From positions 1 through 64,000 of the forward strand of contig CABXUS010000002.1 of the NCBI GenBank assembly GCA_902515405.1: a stretch of DNA of 64,000 bases, in the 5' to 3' direction. Shown one piece after another: positions 25,650 to 34,211 of the stretch (positions are counted from its first letter, which is position 1; every line of letters starts with the position of its first letter). The position numbers and the translations under genes were made by a program. Source of the DNA: an uncultured Bacteroidota bacterium (GTDB lineage Bacteria > Bacteroidota > Bacteroidia > Flavobacteriales > Flavobacteriaceae). Below the pieces are notes generated by a model. It was not told the DNA's origin and did no database searches. It saw only the letters and a list, made by a program, of their open reading frames with translations.

Positions 25650-28115
25650 ATGAAGTTTTTTTATCTAATTATACTTTTATTCTTCTTTTTTAATCTTGAA
25701 TCTCAAGAAAGAAAAATTGCAAATGCTTTCAAGTTTGAAATAGCTCCAAATATCGATGGAAAGTTTTCTAAAAATGAATGGAATTCCGTTCAGCCTAATA
25801 AAGGTTTTTCTATTTGGTTTCCAGAAACTAGAGCAGGATTTAAAATAGATTCTAAGTATGAATCCACTGTCTATTTTGGTTATGATAATTATGCTATTTA
25901 TGTTGGTGCGGTATTAAATCATCCTGATACGTCAAATATGCCAAGAGAATTTGCATTAAGGGATAAGACTGAGGGCATTCAGTCTGAAGCTTTCTTTATT
26001 TCAATAAATACATTTAATGACAATATTAATTTTCAATCATTTGAAGTAACCGCCGCAGGAACAATTTCTGATATGTTTAGTAGCGGAGATTTTGACCCTA
26101 ACAACGATTATAATTTTGACACTGTTTTTGAGGGTAAAACAACCTATGATGAAAATGCATGGTATGTAGAAATGAAAATTCCTTATAGCGCTTTAAGATT
26201 TCCAAAAAAAGAAGTTCAAGAATGGGGAATAAATTTTGGAAGAGTTATCCCTGAACTTAGCGAATATTATATATGGAATAGTGTTGATCCAAAACTATTT
26301 AAATATCAGCAAGGTTTTGGTTTATTAAAAGGTATCAAAAACATAAGTCCACCCACAAGACTATTCTTTTATCCTTATTTACAACTTTCCCAGGATTATG
26401 TTAAGGGAATTTCTCCTCAGAACTCATATTCTGCTGGAATGGATTTAAAATACGGAATTAATAATAGTTTTACTCTTGATGCAACACTAATCCCAGATTT
26501 TGGTCAAGTTACATTTGATGATAGAGAGTTAAATTTAACTCCATTTGAGCAAGAATTTGATGAAAATAGACAATTTTTTACTGAAGGATCAAAATTATTT
26601 GAGGCAGATGGAATCGGTTGGAGAACAGGAAAATTCTTTTACAGTAGAAGGATTGGGCAAGAAATATCATTTAATGAAAATGATTATTCTGGAGACAACG
26701 AAGAATTAATAAATTATGATAAAAAACCAAATCTAATAAATTCTATAAAAGTTACTGGCACAACTGATAAAAAACTAAGTATTGGATTTTTAAATGCTTT
26801 AACAGATAAAGCATATGCATACTTTAGGGACAAAGATAACAATCAAGAAAGAAAAGTTATTATATCGCCAATAACAAACTATAACATAATTAGCTTATCT
26901 CAACAATTATTAAATGACTATTCAACAATTAGCTTCTTAAATTCAAGTGTTACTAGAGAGGGTAAAAACTATGACTCAAACAATCAAGCTCTGGTGTTTG
27001 ATTTATTTGATAATAAAAAGAAATATAATTTTAAGTCATACCTATATCAAAGTTATTCACCGGAAAATGCTGAAAAAAAGGGTTTTAGAGGAGGATTCTC
27101 TATTTCTGAGCTAATTGGAAATTTTAGACCTAGTATTACCTGGACTGGAGTAGATTCTCATTACAGACAAAATGATTTAGGAATATACAGGATGAAAGAT
27201 AATCAAGTATTAGGAACAAGGTTGAGATATCAAATTTTTAAGGAAACTAAGTTGTTAAGAAGTTTTTCAAACTATTTATCAATTAATAAACATTATACTT
27301 ATGAAAAATCAATCAATAAAGGATGGGGATTTAGACAGGGAAATAATTTTAATTTTCAAAATTTAATGAGTTTTAGTATTGACTTTGATTATACATCAGA
27401 ATCTAAGGATTTTGATGAAACTAGGGAAAAAGACAGGTACTTTCTTGAACCTGAAAATTTTGAAATTCAAATTGATTTTAATTCAAATCAAAGAAAAAAA
27501 TTTACCTATGGATTTGAATTATCAGGAACAGATTATTATAATGAATTATTTGATGAACAAAAAAATAGAATAAGATTTCAACTCTATTCAGACTTCAGGG
27601 CCTCTAATAAATTATCATTCGGTTTTTGGACACAAACTGTAAAAACAAAAGATGATGTTGGTTACATTGAAAAAAATTCTGACCAGATTTTGTTTGGAAG
27701 AAGAAATGTTAAATCTTTAGAAAATAATTTTGAACTATTATATAACCTGAGCACAAAAAGTGCAATTAGCTTGAGGGCACGGAATTTTTGGAGCACAGCA
27801 GATTATGGTGAAGTATTATTCAATTTACTTGATAACGGTAAAAGAGAAATCATTGATTATTCATATATGGAAAGTAATCCTAATACTAATTTTAATCTTT
27901 GGAATTTTGATTTAAATTTTGAATGGTGGTTTGCACCTGGAAGTAATTTGACTTTTCTATACAGAAATCAAATATTTAATCAAGATGATTTTTCCTTTCT
28001 AGATTACAATGAGAGCCTGTCAAACCTTTTTAACCTTCCTATTCAGCACCAAATTTCGCTGAGGATAAATTATTTTATAGATTTTAATAGATTAAAAAAA
28101 AATGATAAGAGTTAA
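25650..28115 (+). CDS. CBM9-like/DUF5916 family secreted or outer-membrane protein
   Basis: The 821-residue protein starts with a signal peptide (about 1-18). A carbohydrate-binding module 9-like domain follows (about 20-210: IDGKFSKNEWNSVQP, YDNYAIYVGAVLNHPD, YVEMKIPYSALRFP). The long remainder (about 225-815) has alternating aromatic and polar strands like an outer-membrane beta-barrel, starting with DATLIPDFGQVTFDDRELN and FDENRQFFTEGS. This pair of domains is a common Bacteroidota architecture annotated DUF5916. Its substrate is unknown; surface binding or passage of a glycan is an inference. The last 14 bases overlap the ABC ATPase gene. Confidence 0.85.
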   Translation: MKFFYLIILLFFFFNLESQERKIANAFKFEIAPNIDGKFSKNEWNSVQPNKGFSIWFPETRAGFKIDSKYESTVYFGYDNYAIYVGAVLNHPDTSNMPREFALRDKTEGIQSEAFFISINTFNDNINFQSFEVTAAGTISDMFSSGDFDPNNDYNFDTVFEGKTTYDENAWYVEMKIPYSALRFPKKEVQEWGINFGRVIPELSEYYIWNSVDPKLFKYQQGFGLLKGIKNISPPTRLFFYPYLQLSQDYVKGISPQNSYSAGMDLKYGINNSFTLDATLIPDFGQVTFDDRELNLTPFEQEFDENRQFFTEGSKLFEADGIGWRTGKFFYSRRIGQEISFNENDYSGDNEELINYDKKPNLINSIKVTGTTDKKLSIGFLNALTDKAYAYFRDKDNNQERKVIISPITNYNIISLSQQLLNDYSTISFLNSSVTREGKNYDSNNQALVFDLFDNKKKYNFKSYLYQSYSPENAEKKGFRGGFSISELIGNFRPSITWTGVDSHYRQNDLGIYRMKDNQVLGTRLRYQIFKETKLLRSFSNYLSINKHYTYEKSINKGWGFRQGNNFNFQNLMSFSIDFDYTSESKDFDETREKDRYFLEPENFEIQIDFNSNQRKKFTYGFELSGTDYYNELFDEQKNRIRFQLYSDFRASNKLSFGFWTQTVKTKDDVGYIEKNSDQILFGRRNVKSLENNFELLYNLSTKSAISLRARNFWSTADYGEVLFNLLDNGKREIIDYSYMESNPNTNFNLWNFDLNFEWWFAPGSNLTFLYRNQIFNQDDFSFLDYNESLSNLFNLPIQHQISLRINYFIDFNRLKKNDKS

Positions 28116-28761
28116 AAATCTTTCAAAATCATATAATAATCAATTAGTACTTGATAATGTATCAATTGACATAAAAAAAGGTGATTTTATATCAATCGTA
28201 GGACCCTCAGGTGCAGGTAAAACAACGTTTTTAAATATTATTGGTACAATTGATACTTATGATAAAAATAAAAACACCTCTCTTCTATTTAATAAAACAG
28301 ACCTTACAAAACTCAGTGATGATGAATTATCGTTATTTAGAAATAAAAATATTGGATTTATTTTTCAATTTCATCAACTTCTTCCTGAACTAAGTGTAAA
28401 AGAAAATATTTTACTTCCATCAATGATTGGAAAACTTGATAAAGATAAATCAATGAAAAACTTAAATAGTCTATCAAATATTTTAAGCATAAATAACATA
28501 TTAGAAAAAAAACCTGAATTTTTATCTGGTGGAGAAAAACAAAGGGTAGCTGTTGCAAGGGCTTTAATTAATAATCCATCAATTTTACTTGCAGATGAGC
28601 CAACTGGGAATTTAGATTCAGAAAATGCAGAAAAAATTCACAAATTATTTAAAAAAATAAATAAAGATTTAAATGTGACCATCATTTTAGTAACACATAA
28701 TAAAGGTTTCTCTAAAATTGCTAATAAATCTATCCTATTAAAAGATGGTAAATGGGGATAA
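28102..28761 (+). CDS. ABC transporter ATP-binding protein, LolD-like
   Basis: The 219-residue ATPase has Walker A GPSGAGKTT (residues 34-42), a Q-loop in FIFQFHQLLPELS, signature LSGGEKQR (141-148), Walker B ILLADEP (161-167) and the switch His in VTHNK. The closest families are LolD (lipoprotein release) and MacB-type exporters. No permease is adjacent: the next gene is a TIGR02757 protein and the previous one the DUF5916 protein, so the transport partner must be encoded elsewhere. It overlaps both neighbours (14 bases before, 10 after). Confidence 0.88.
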   Translation: MIRVKNLSKSYNNQLVLDNVSIDIKKGDFISIVGPSGAGKTTFLNIIGTIDTYDKNKNTSLLFNKTDLTKLSDDELSLFRNKNIGFIFQFHQLLPELSVKENILLPSMIGKLDKDKSMKNLNSLSNILSINNILEKKPEFLSGGEKQRVAVARALINNPSILLADEPTGNLDSENAEKIHKLFKKINKDLNVTIILVTHNKGFSKIANKSILLKDGKWG

Positions 28762-29516
28762 TTAAAGAAGATTTAAAAAAATTTTTAGATTTAAAATATC
28801 AAGAATATAATAATCTAAATTTTATTGAAAAAGATCCCATACAAATTCCACATTTATTTGAAAAAAAAGAAGATATTGAGATCTCAGCTTTTCTAATAAG
28901 CGTTATATCTTGGGGAAACCGAAAATCAATCATTAATAGTGGAAAAAAAATGATGAATATATTAGAATACTCACCATATGATTTTATAATAAATTGCTCA
29001 GAGAAAGAGATTAAAAAAATAAACTTTACACATAGAACATTTAACAGTACTGATTTACAATTTTTCATAAAATCATTAAAAAATATTTATAAAAATTACA
29101 ATAGTCTTGAAAATATTTTCATCTCAAAAAACAAGAGTGAATTTATGTTTGACGGAATATCTAATTTTAGAGAAATTTTCTTTTCTATTGATCATGAAAA
29201 AAGAATTGAAAAGCACATATCAAATCCAAAAAAAGGATCATGTTGTAAAAGAATAAATATGTTTTTAAGATGGGTTGTAAGAGATGATAAAAATGTTGAT
29301 TTTGGAATATGGAAAAAAATAAAAAAATCAAAACTATCCTGCCCTCTAGATGTTCATTCGGGACGAGTTGCAAGAAAACTTGGGCTTATTAAAAGAAAAC
29401 AAAACGATATAAAAAGTTTAATCGAATTGGACAAAAACTTAAGAATATTTGACAAGAATGATCCCGTTAAATATGATTTTTCACTATTTGGGTTAGGCAT
29501 ATATGAAGGATTTTAA
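28752..29516 (+). CDS. TIGR02757/DUF2400 family protein
   Basis: The 254-residue soluble chain resembles the TIGR02757 family found in many Bacteroidota: AFLISVISWGNRKSIINSGK near residue 45, RINMFLRWVVRDD near 167 and CPLDVHSGRVARKLGLIKRKQ near 197. The last segments resemble the HhH-GPD fold of DNA glycosylases, but the catalytic Lys/Asp pair is not evident to me, so an enzymatic role is not claimed. It overlaps the ABC ATPase by 10 bases and lies about 50 bases before the dihydroorotase-like gene. Confidence 0.8.
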   Translation: MGIIKEDLKKFLDLKYQEYNNLNFIEKDPIQIPHLFEKKEDIEISAFLISVISWGNRKSIINSGKKMMNILEYSPYDFIINCSEKEIKKINFTHRTFNSTDLQFFIKSLKNIYKNYNSLENIFISKNKSEFMFDGISNFREIFFSIDHEKRIEKHISNPKKGSCCKRINMFLRWVVRDDKNVDFGIWKKIKKSKLSCPLDVHSGRVARKLGLIKRKQNDIKSLIELDKNLRIFDKNDPVKYDFSLFGLGIYEGF

Positions 29517-29537
29517 GAAAGTTTAAAAAATGATACC

Positions 29538-29545
29538 TATATTTG
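29538..29545 (+). promoter_or_regulatory. Candidate -7 box of the dihydroorotase-like gene
   Basis: TATATTTG matches TAnnTTTG exactly. Transcription would begin near 29552, downstream of an in-frame ATG at 29543 but upstream of the one at 29564. This argues for the later start. Confidence 0.5.
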
Positions 29546-29563
29546 CATGAAATTGACTTTTAT

Positions 29564-30823
29564 ATGTCAATACTAATAAAGTCTGCAAAAATTATTGATG
29601 CCAGTAGTAAATTTAATGGCAAAACCCAGGATATTCTTATTGTCAACGGAAAAATTAAAGAAATTAATAATAAAATTATTAATTCAAAAGCTAAAAAAAT
29701 CATTTCGTTCAAAGACTTACATATTTCATCAGGTTGGCTAGATACGAGTGTTTGTTTTGGAGAGCCTGGTTTAGAGGAAAGAGAAGATTTAATAAATGGA
29801 GCGCAAACTGCTTCTTTTTCAGGTTTTACCGATATAATATTGAATCCAGAAACTCAACCTTATTTAGATACAAAAGCTGATATTAGCTACATTAAATCTA
29901 GTTCTAAAGATTTTGTCACTAAAATACATCCGTTAGGTTGTTTAACTAAGGAGGCAAAATCTAAAAAATTAGCTGACCTTTTTGAAATGTTTGAATCTGG
30001 AGCAGTTGGATTTTATGATTTTAAAAGACCTATTACAAATTCAAATCTTATAAAAATAGCTCTTCAATATGTTCAAAATTTTAATGGACTTATAATTTCT
30101 TTCCCTTTTGAAAAATCATTATGTACAAATGGTCAAATGCACGAGGGTCAAATTAGCACAAATTATGGTTTAAAAGGTATTCCAACAATCTCAGAAGAAA
30201 TAATGTTAAAAAGAGATCTTAAAATTTTAGAATATACAGGCGGTAAAATTCATATTCCTTGCATATCTACGAATGAATCAGTAAAATTAATTCAAGAAGC
30301 TAAAAAGAATAAACTTAATGTTACTTGTAGTGTTTCAATTAATAATCTTTTTTTTAATGATAATAAACTTAAAGACTTTGACACAAGGTTTAAAGTTTTA
30401 CCACCAATAAGATCAGAGGAACATAGAAAAGCATTGATTAAAGGACTAAGGGATGGAATTATTGATTTTGTGACTTCCGATCATACTCCTATTGATATTG
30501 ATAAGAAGAAGACTGATTTTGAAAATTCACTCTTTGGTTCCACTGGTTTAGAGTCTGTGTATGGTGCTTTAAATTCTTTATTTGATTTAAATACAACAAT
30601 TGATATTTTGACAAGAAGAAAGGACACATTTGGAATTGAAAAAAACTCAATTAACAAGGGTCAAACAGCATGTCTTTCTCTATTTAATCCAAATATTGAA
30701 TATGAGTTTTTAAAAGAAAATATAATTTCTAAATCTAAAAACAGTTGTTTTATAGGTTCAAAATTAAAAGGGAAAGCTTTAGGAATAATTTCTAAGAATT
30801 CAATTAAATTAATTGAAAACTAG
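29564..30823 (+). CDS. Dihydroorotase-like protein lacking zinc ligands (PyrX/pseudo-dihydroorotase type)
   Basis: The 419-residue chain is a type I dihydroorotase homologue over its full length (SGWLDTSVCFGEPGLEERED, PPIRSEEHRKALIKGLRDG, TSDHTPI). Dihydroorotase closes carbamoyl-aspartate in pyrimidine synthesis and needs metal-binding histidines. Here the D-x-H-x-H-x-R-E-P motif reads DTSVCFGEP, with Ser62 and Cys64 for both His. The usual H-x-E-D site reads ISFPFEKS, and the third His site reads IPCIST. Only the Asp of SDHTP remains. It is therefore probably inactive as an enzyme, like PyrX partners of aspartate carbamoyltransferase. The ATG at 29564 fits the promoter box. It overlaps the esterase gene by 11 bases. 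Confidence 0.85.
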   Translation: MSILIKSAKIIDASSKFNGKTQDILIVNGKIKEINNKIINSKAKKIISFKDLHISSGWLDTSVCFGEPGLEEREDLINGAQTASFSGFTDIILNPETQPYLDTKADISYIKSSSKDFVTKIHPLGCLTKEAKSKKLADLFEMFESGAVGFYDFKRPITNSNLIKIALQYVQNFNGLIISFPFEKSLCTNGQMHEGQISTNYGLKGIPTISEEIMLKRDLKILEYTGGKIHIPCISTNESVKLIQEAKKNKLNVTCSVSINNLFFNDNKLKDFDTRFKVLPPIRSEEHRKALIKGLRDGIIDFVTSDHTPIDIDKKKTDFENSLFGSTGLESVYGALNSLFDLNTTIDILTRRKDTFGIEKNSINKGQTACLSLFNPNIEYEFLKENIISKSKNSCFIGSKLKGKALGIISKNSIKLIEN

Positions 30824-31448
30824 TTTTTTCTATCTATATAGAAAGTCAAAAAATATTGATGGGAATAAATCTCCTCTCGTTTTATTATTACATGGATTTG
30901 GGAGTAACGAGAAAGATCTATTCTCTTTTGCTCAATTTATAAATATCAATGCAGCTGTAGTTTCTCTAAGAGCTCCAATCGAGCTGTTTCCAAATTCATA
31001 TGCATGGTATAATATATACTACTCTAGCTCAGTAAAGAGCTATGATTTAAATGCTGCAAAAGATATTAGAGATAAAATAATTAAAGAATTAGACATTTTA
31101 ATTAAAGAATTTAATTGTGATTCAGAAAGAGTAACTATTATCGGTTTCAGTCAGGGTGCAATCCTTGGTCATTCTATCGTTCAATGCTCTGGGGGAAAAG
31201 TTAAAAACTTAATTGCATTAAGCGGCTATGTAGATAAAAATCTTATATTATTTAAAAGCAACAATACTTCATTATATATTTCTCATGGAATTAATGATGA
31301 AATTATTCCTTTTAAAGAATCCTATGATACTAATAAACTATATGATGAAAATAATATAAAATATCATTTTGAAAGCTTTGAAGAAGGACATGGTGTTAAT
31401 AGTGAAAATCTAGAATCATTTTTAAAATGGCTGGAAGATAAATATTAA
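30813..31448 (+). CDS. Alpha/beta-hydrolase, carboxylesterase/phospholipase family
   Basis: This is a 211-residue soluble alpha/beta-hydrolase of the small carboxylesterase type. VLLLHGFGSNEKDLF (about 22-36) gives the oxyanion region. GFSQGAILGH (about 114) carries the nucleophile Ser, SHGINDEIIP the acid Asp, and EEGHGV the catalytic His. Translation begins at a TTG inside the end of the preceding gene (11-base overlap). The end overlaps the convergent MBL gene by 4 bases. The natural ester is not known. Confidence 0.88.
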   Translation: MKTSFFYLYRKSKNIDGNKSPLVLLLHGFGSNEKDLFSFAQFININAAVVSLRAPIELFPNSYAWYNIYYSSSVKSYDLNAAKDIRDKIIKELDILIKEFNCDSERVTIIGFSQGAILGHSIVQCSGGKVKNLIALSGYVDKNLILFKSNNTSLYISHGINDEIIPFKESYDTNKLYDENNIKYHFESFEEGHGVNSENLESFLKWLEDKY

Positions 31449-32215
31449 TCTTTAATAATAATTTCTAAACCATCGTAAGAAAGATATATTGATTCAGGAA
31501 GTTTTTTTTGAGTTTCCCTGTGTAAACCCATGTCAGGTGCTATATGAGTTAAATAAGACTTATTTGGCTTAAGTTTTCTAATAAATTCAATAGCTTGCTT
31601 AAGATTTATATGTGAATAATGCTCCTTATGTCTTAAAGCATTTAAAATTAAAATATCTAAACCTTCTAATTTTTTTAGCTCACTATCATTAATAGTCTTC
31701 AAATCTGTTATGTAAGCAAAATTATTAATGCGAAATCCGTAGACCTGTAATTCATGATGCATGTAAGTTATAGGTTCAATTACTATATCATCAATTTTAA
31801 ATTTTTTTCCCTCATAAATAGGTATAGAAAAAACATGAGGTGACCCTGGATAGTTATTTTTCTTAGCAAATAAATAATCAAATCTGCTTTTTAAATTTTT
31901 AATTACTCTATTGTGAGCATAAATTGGAATTTTACCATGCTTAAAGGATAGAGGCCGAACATCATCTAGGCCTGCAGTATGATCTGAGTGCTCATGGGAA
32001 AAAAAAATTGCATCAACTTTAGTTGTTTTAGTGTTTAACATTTGTTGCCTAAAATCAGGACCGCAATCGACAACAAACTTCTTGTTATTAATCTCAATTA
32101 AAATTGAAGACCTAAGTCTATTATCTTTCACGTCATCACTTAAACAAGAATCATTTTCTAATCCAATAGTTGGAATACCAGTACTAGTTCCAGTCCCTAA
32201 AAATGTAATTTTCAT
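31445..32215 (-). CDS. MBL-fold metallo-hydrolase (PhnP/lipoyl-transferase-neighbour type)
   Basis: The 256-residue chain is a metallo-beta-lactamase-fold hydrolase. The start MKITFLGTGTSTGIP is typical of the PhnP-like branch. The metal motif FFSHEHSDHTAGLDD gives His74, His76, Asp78 and His79. Further ligands appear in YMHHELQ, the Asp of AYITDLK and the final LTHIAPDMG. PhnP-like proteins cleave cyclic phosphodiesters, but no phn genes are nearby, so the substrate stays open. It is divergent from the next gene; both have TAAATTTG promoter boxes. Confidence 0.88.
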   Translation of the reverse strand: MKITFLGTGTSTGIPTIGLENDSCLSDDVKDNRLRSSILIEINNKKFVVDCGPDFRQQMLNTKTTKVDAIFFSHEHSDHTAGLDDVRPLSFKHGKIPIYAHNRVIKNLKSRFDYLFAKKNNYPGSPHVFSIPIYEGKKFKIDDIVIEPITYMHHELQVYGFRINNFAYITDLKTINDSELKKLEGLDILILNALRHKEHYSHINLKQAIEFIRKLKPNKSYLTHIAPDMGLHRETQKKLPESIYLSYDGLEIIIKD

Positions 32216-32225
32216 TATAATTAAT

Positions 32226-32233
32226 CAAATTTA
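32226..32233 (-). promoter_or_regulatory. Candidate -7 box of the MBL hydrolase gene
   Basis: TAAATTTG on the minus strand matches TAnnTTTG and ends 11 bases before the ATG at 32215. Confidence 0.4.
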
Positions 32234-32266
32234 AAATTTTTTCTGGCAGTTATTAAATAGAGTTAC

Positions 32267-32274
32267 TAAATTTG
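32267..32274 (+). promoter_or_regulatory. Candidate -7 box of the gene at 32290
   Basis: TAAATTTG on plus matches TAnnTTTG and ends 16 bases before the ATG at 32290. It lies 34 bases from the opposing box of the MBL gene, so the two promoters are back to back. Confidence 0.4.
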
Positions 32275-32289
32275 TATACAATTTAAGTA

Positions 32290-33714
32290 ATGGTAGTTTC
32301 ATTAAAGGGTGATAAAGAATTCGAAAAACTCTTATCTATTAAAGATAAAGCGCTAAGAATAAATCTTAATGAAAATATTTATGGAACATTTGCCGAAATT
32401 GGTGCAGGACAAGAAGTTGTTAGACATTTTTTTAGAGCTGGTGGAGCTTCAGGAACTGTTGCTAAAACCATGAGCGCTTATGATAAGAGCTTCAGCGATG
32501 CAATTTATGGTATTGAAAATGATGAGAGATATGTGACAAAATCTAGGCTAAACAAAATGCTTAAGCACGAAATGGGACTTTTGGAAGGAAGAGTTCCTAG
32601 AAAAAAAAATCCCGAAAAAATGTTTTTTTCATTTGCAAATACTGTTGCTACAATAGATTTTGCAAAAAAATTTAAAGGACATGGCTGGATGGGAATAAAA
32701 TTCCAAACTGATAGTAAACAGGAATACAGTGAAATTCAAATGCATATCAGATTTCATTTAAACGATGCAAAATCTCAACAAGAAGTTCTAGGAATCATGG
32801 GTGTCAACCTTATTCACGGAGCATATTACAAGCATAACAAACCAAGATCATTAATAAAATATTTATATGATCATATTGATTCAAACGCAATTGAGATTGA
32901 TACTATTAACTTTTCTGGGCCTTTATTTAATAATGTTGATAATAGATTGTTGAGTTTAGATTTAATAAAAAATAATATGACGCAAGCTGTTATGTTTGGT
33001 CCTGACGGAAAAAATATATTACCCGCAGCAGAACTTTACAAAAAAAATATATTAACAATTAGAGGAAGTTTTAGGCCTGTAACAAAGGTTAACGAAGATA
33101 TGTATGAAAAATCCTTTGATATGATAATGTGTAAAAAGGGGTTTAATAAAAAAAATACTTCTTCAATTTTTGAAATTACTTTGTCAAATCTTATTCATGA
33201 CGGAAAAGTTAATGAGCAAGATTTTTTAGATCGTGCTAAACTTTTATGTTCTATGGGGAAAACTGTAATGATTACCAATTTTCAAGAGTATTACAAATTA
33301 TCAGAATATTTCAATAAATACACAGAAAAAAAAATAGTACTATCTATGGGTGTTGATAATTTAATTAAGGTTTTCGAAGAAAGCTATTATGACAATTTAA
33401 AAGGAGGAATTTTGGAGGCATTTGGGAATTTATTCTTAAAAAATGTAACAGTTTTACTATATCCAATGCTAAAAAAAGATAAATTAATAAACAGTGATAA
33501 TCTACAGGTAAATGATAAAATGAAAAATTTGTACAAGTTTTTCAAAGACAACAAAAAAATTATTGATATTAAAAATTTTGACAAAAAACTCCTAAAAATA
33601 TTTTCTTGGAAAGTTTTAGATAAGATTAAAAATGGTGATAAAGGATGGGAAAATGATATTCCAAAAAAAGTTTCTGCACTTATTAAAAAGAAAAAACTAT
33701 TTGGCTTTAATTAG
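32290..33714 (+). CDS. Conserved cytosolic protein of unknown function (474 aa)
   Basis: The 474-residue protein has no signal peptide or membrane span. Its N-terminal half contains strongly patterned segments: FAEIGAGQEVVRHFFRAGGASGTVA split around residues 33-57, MSAYDKSFSD, a KKFKGHGWMGIKFQ stretch, LGIMGVNLIHGAYY and INFSGPLFNNVDNRLLSL. I recall this family as widespread in bacteria with misleading labels such as TonB-dependent receptor, which the soluble sequence contradicts. The conserved G-A-G-Q and N-x-D/R motifs suggest an enzyme, but no fold is recognised. It stands alone between divergent MBL and convergent bcp genes. Confidence 0.75.
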   Translation: MVVSLKGDKEFEKLLSIKDKALRINLNENIYGTFAEIGAGQEVVRHFFRAGGASGTVAKTMSAYDKSFSDAIYGIENDERYVTKSRLNKMLKHEMGLLEGRVPRKKNPEKMFFSFANTVATIDFAKKFKGHGWMGIKFQTDSKQEYSEIQMHIRFHLNDAKSQQEVLGIMGVNLIHGAYYKHNKPRSLIKYLYDHIDSNAIEIDTINFSGPLFNNVDNRLLSLDLIKNNMTQAVMFGPDGKNILPAAELYKKNILTIRGSFRPVTKVNEDMYEKSFDMIMCKKGFNKKNTSSIFEITLSNLIHDGKVNEQDFLDRAKLLCSMGKTVMITNFQEYYKLSEYFNKYTEKKIVLSMGVDNLIKVFEESYYDNLKGGILEAFGNLFLKNVTVLLYPMLKKDKLINSDNLQVNDKMKNLYKFFKDNKKIIDIKNFDKKLLKIFSWKVLDKIKNGDKGWENDIPKKVSALIKKKKLFGFN

Positions 33715-33723
33715 TTTTTAAAA

Positions 33724-34182
33724 TTATTCCTGATTTAATATTTGATTGGAATGATCTTTTGTATTTACCTTATCAATTATCTTTGATACAACAGAATTTT
33801 CATTGAATACAAACGTCATTCTATGAATACCCTCATATTCATTTCCTCGAAATTTTTTTGGGCCCCAAACACCAAATAATTTCACTAAATTTTTATCTGT
33901 ATCAGCAAGTAATGGGTATCTAAAGCCAAATTTATTAGAAAAATTACTTTGAGTTTTAATTTTATCGCAACTAACTCCCAAAATTGAATAACCTTTTTTG
34001 GTTAGATTATCAAAATTTTCAGAAAGATTACAGGCTTCAGCAGTACAACCAGGTGTATTAGCTCTTGGATAGAAAAAAACAATTAGTTTTTTACCATAGT
34101 AATCACTGCTTTTAATTAAATCCCCTTTGTCATTTAAACATTTAAATTCAGGTAATTTATCTCCAATTTCTAAAGTATTCAT
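33724..34182 (-). CDS. bcp: Thioredoxin-dependent thiol peroxidase (BCP/PrxQ)
   Basis: This 152-residue peroxiredoxin reduces hydrogen peroxide and lipid peroxides using thioredoxin. The active-site segment FFYPRANTPGCTAEACNLSE gives the peroxidatic Cys46 and the resolving Cys51, the alpha2-type PrxQ spacing. VWGPKKFRGNEYEGIHRMTFVF later in the chain is typical. It is divergent from nth with under 30 bases between starts, pairing peroxide removal with repair of oxidised DNA bases. Confidence 0.93.
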   Translation of the reverse strand: MNTLEIGDKLPEFKCLNDKGDLIKSSDYYGKKLIVFFYPRANTPGCTAEACNLSENFDNLTKKGYSILGVSCDKIKTQSNFSNKFGFRYPLLADTDKNLVKLFGVWGPKKFRGNEYEGIHRMTFVFNENSVVSKIIDKVNTKDHSNQILNQE

Positions 34183-34211
34183 ATATATAAAATTTGAGTA
34201 AATTTAATAAA

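Noticed and set aside
32290..33714. Label of the 474-residue protein as a TonB-dependent receptor.
   Set aside because: There is no signal peptide, plug domain or beta-barrel pattern; the sequence is that of a soluble protein.
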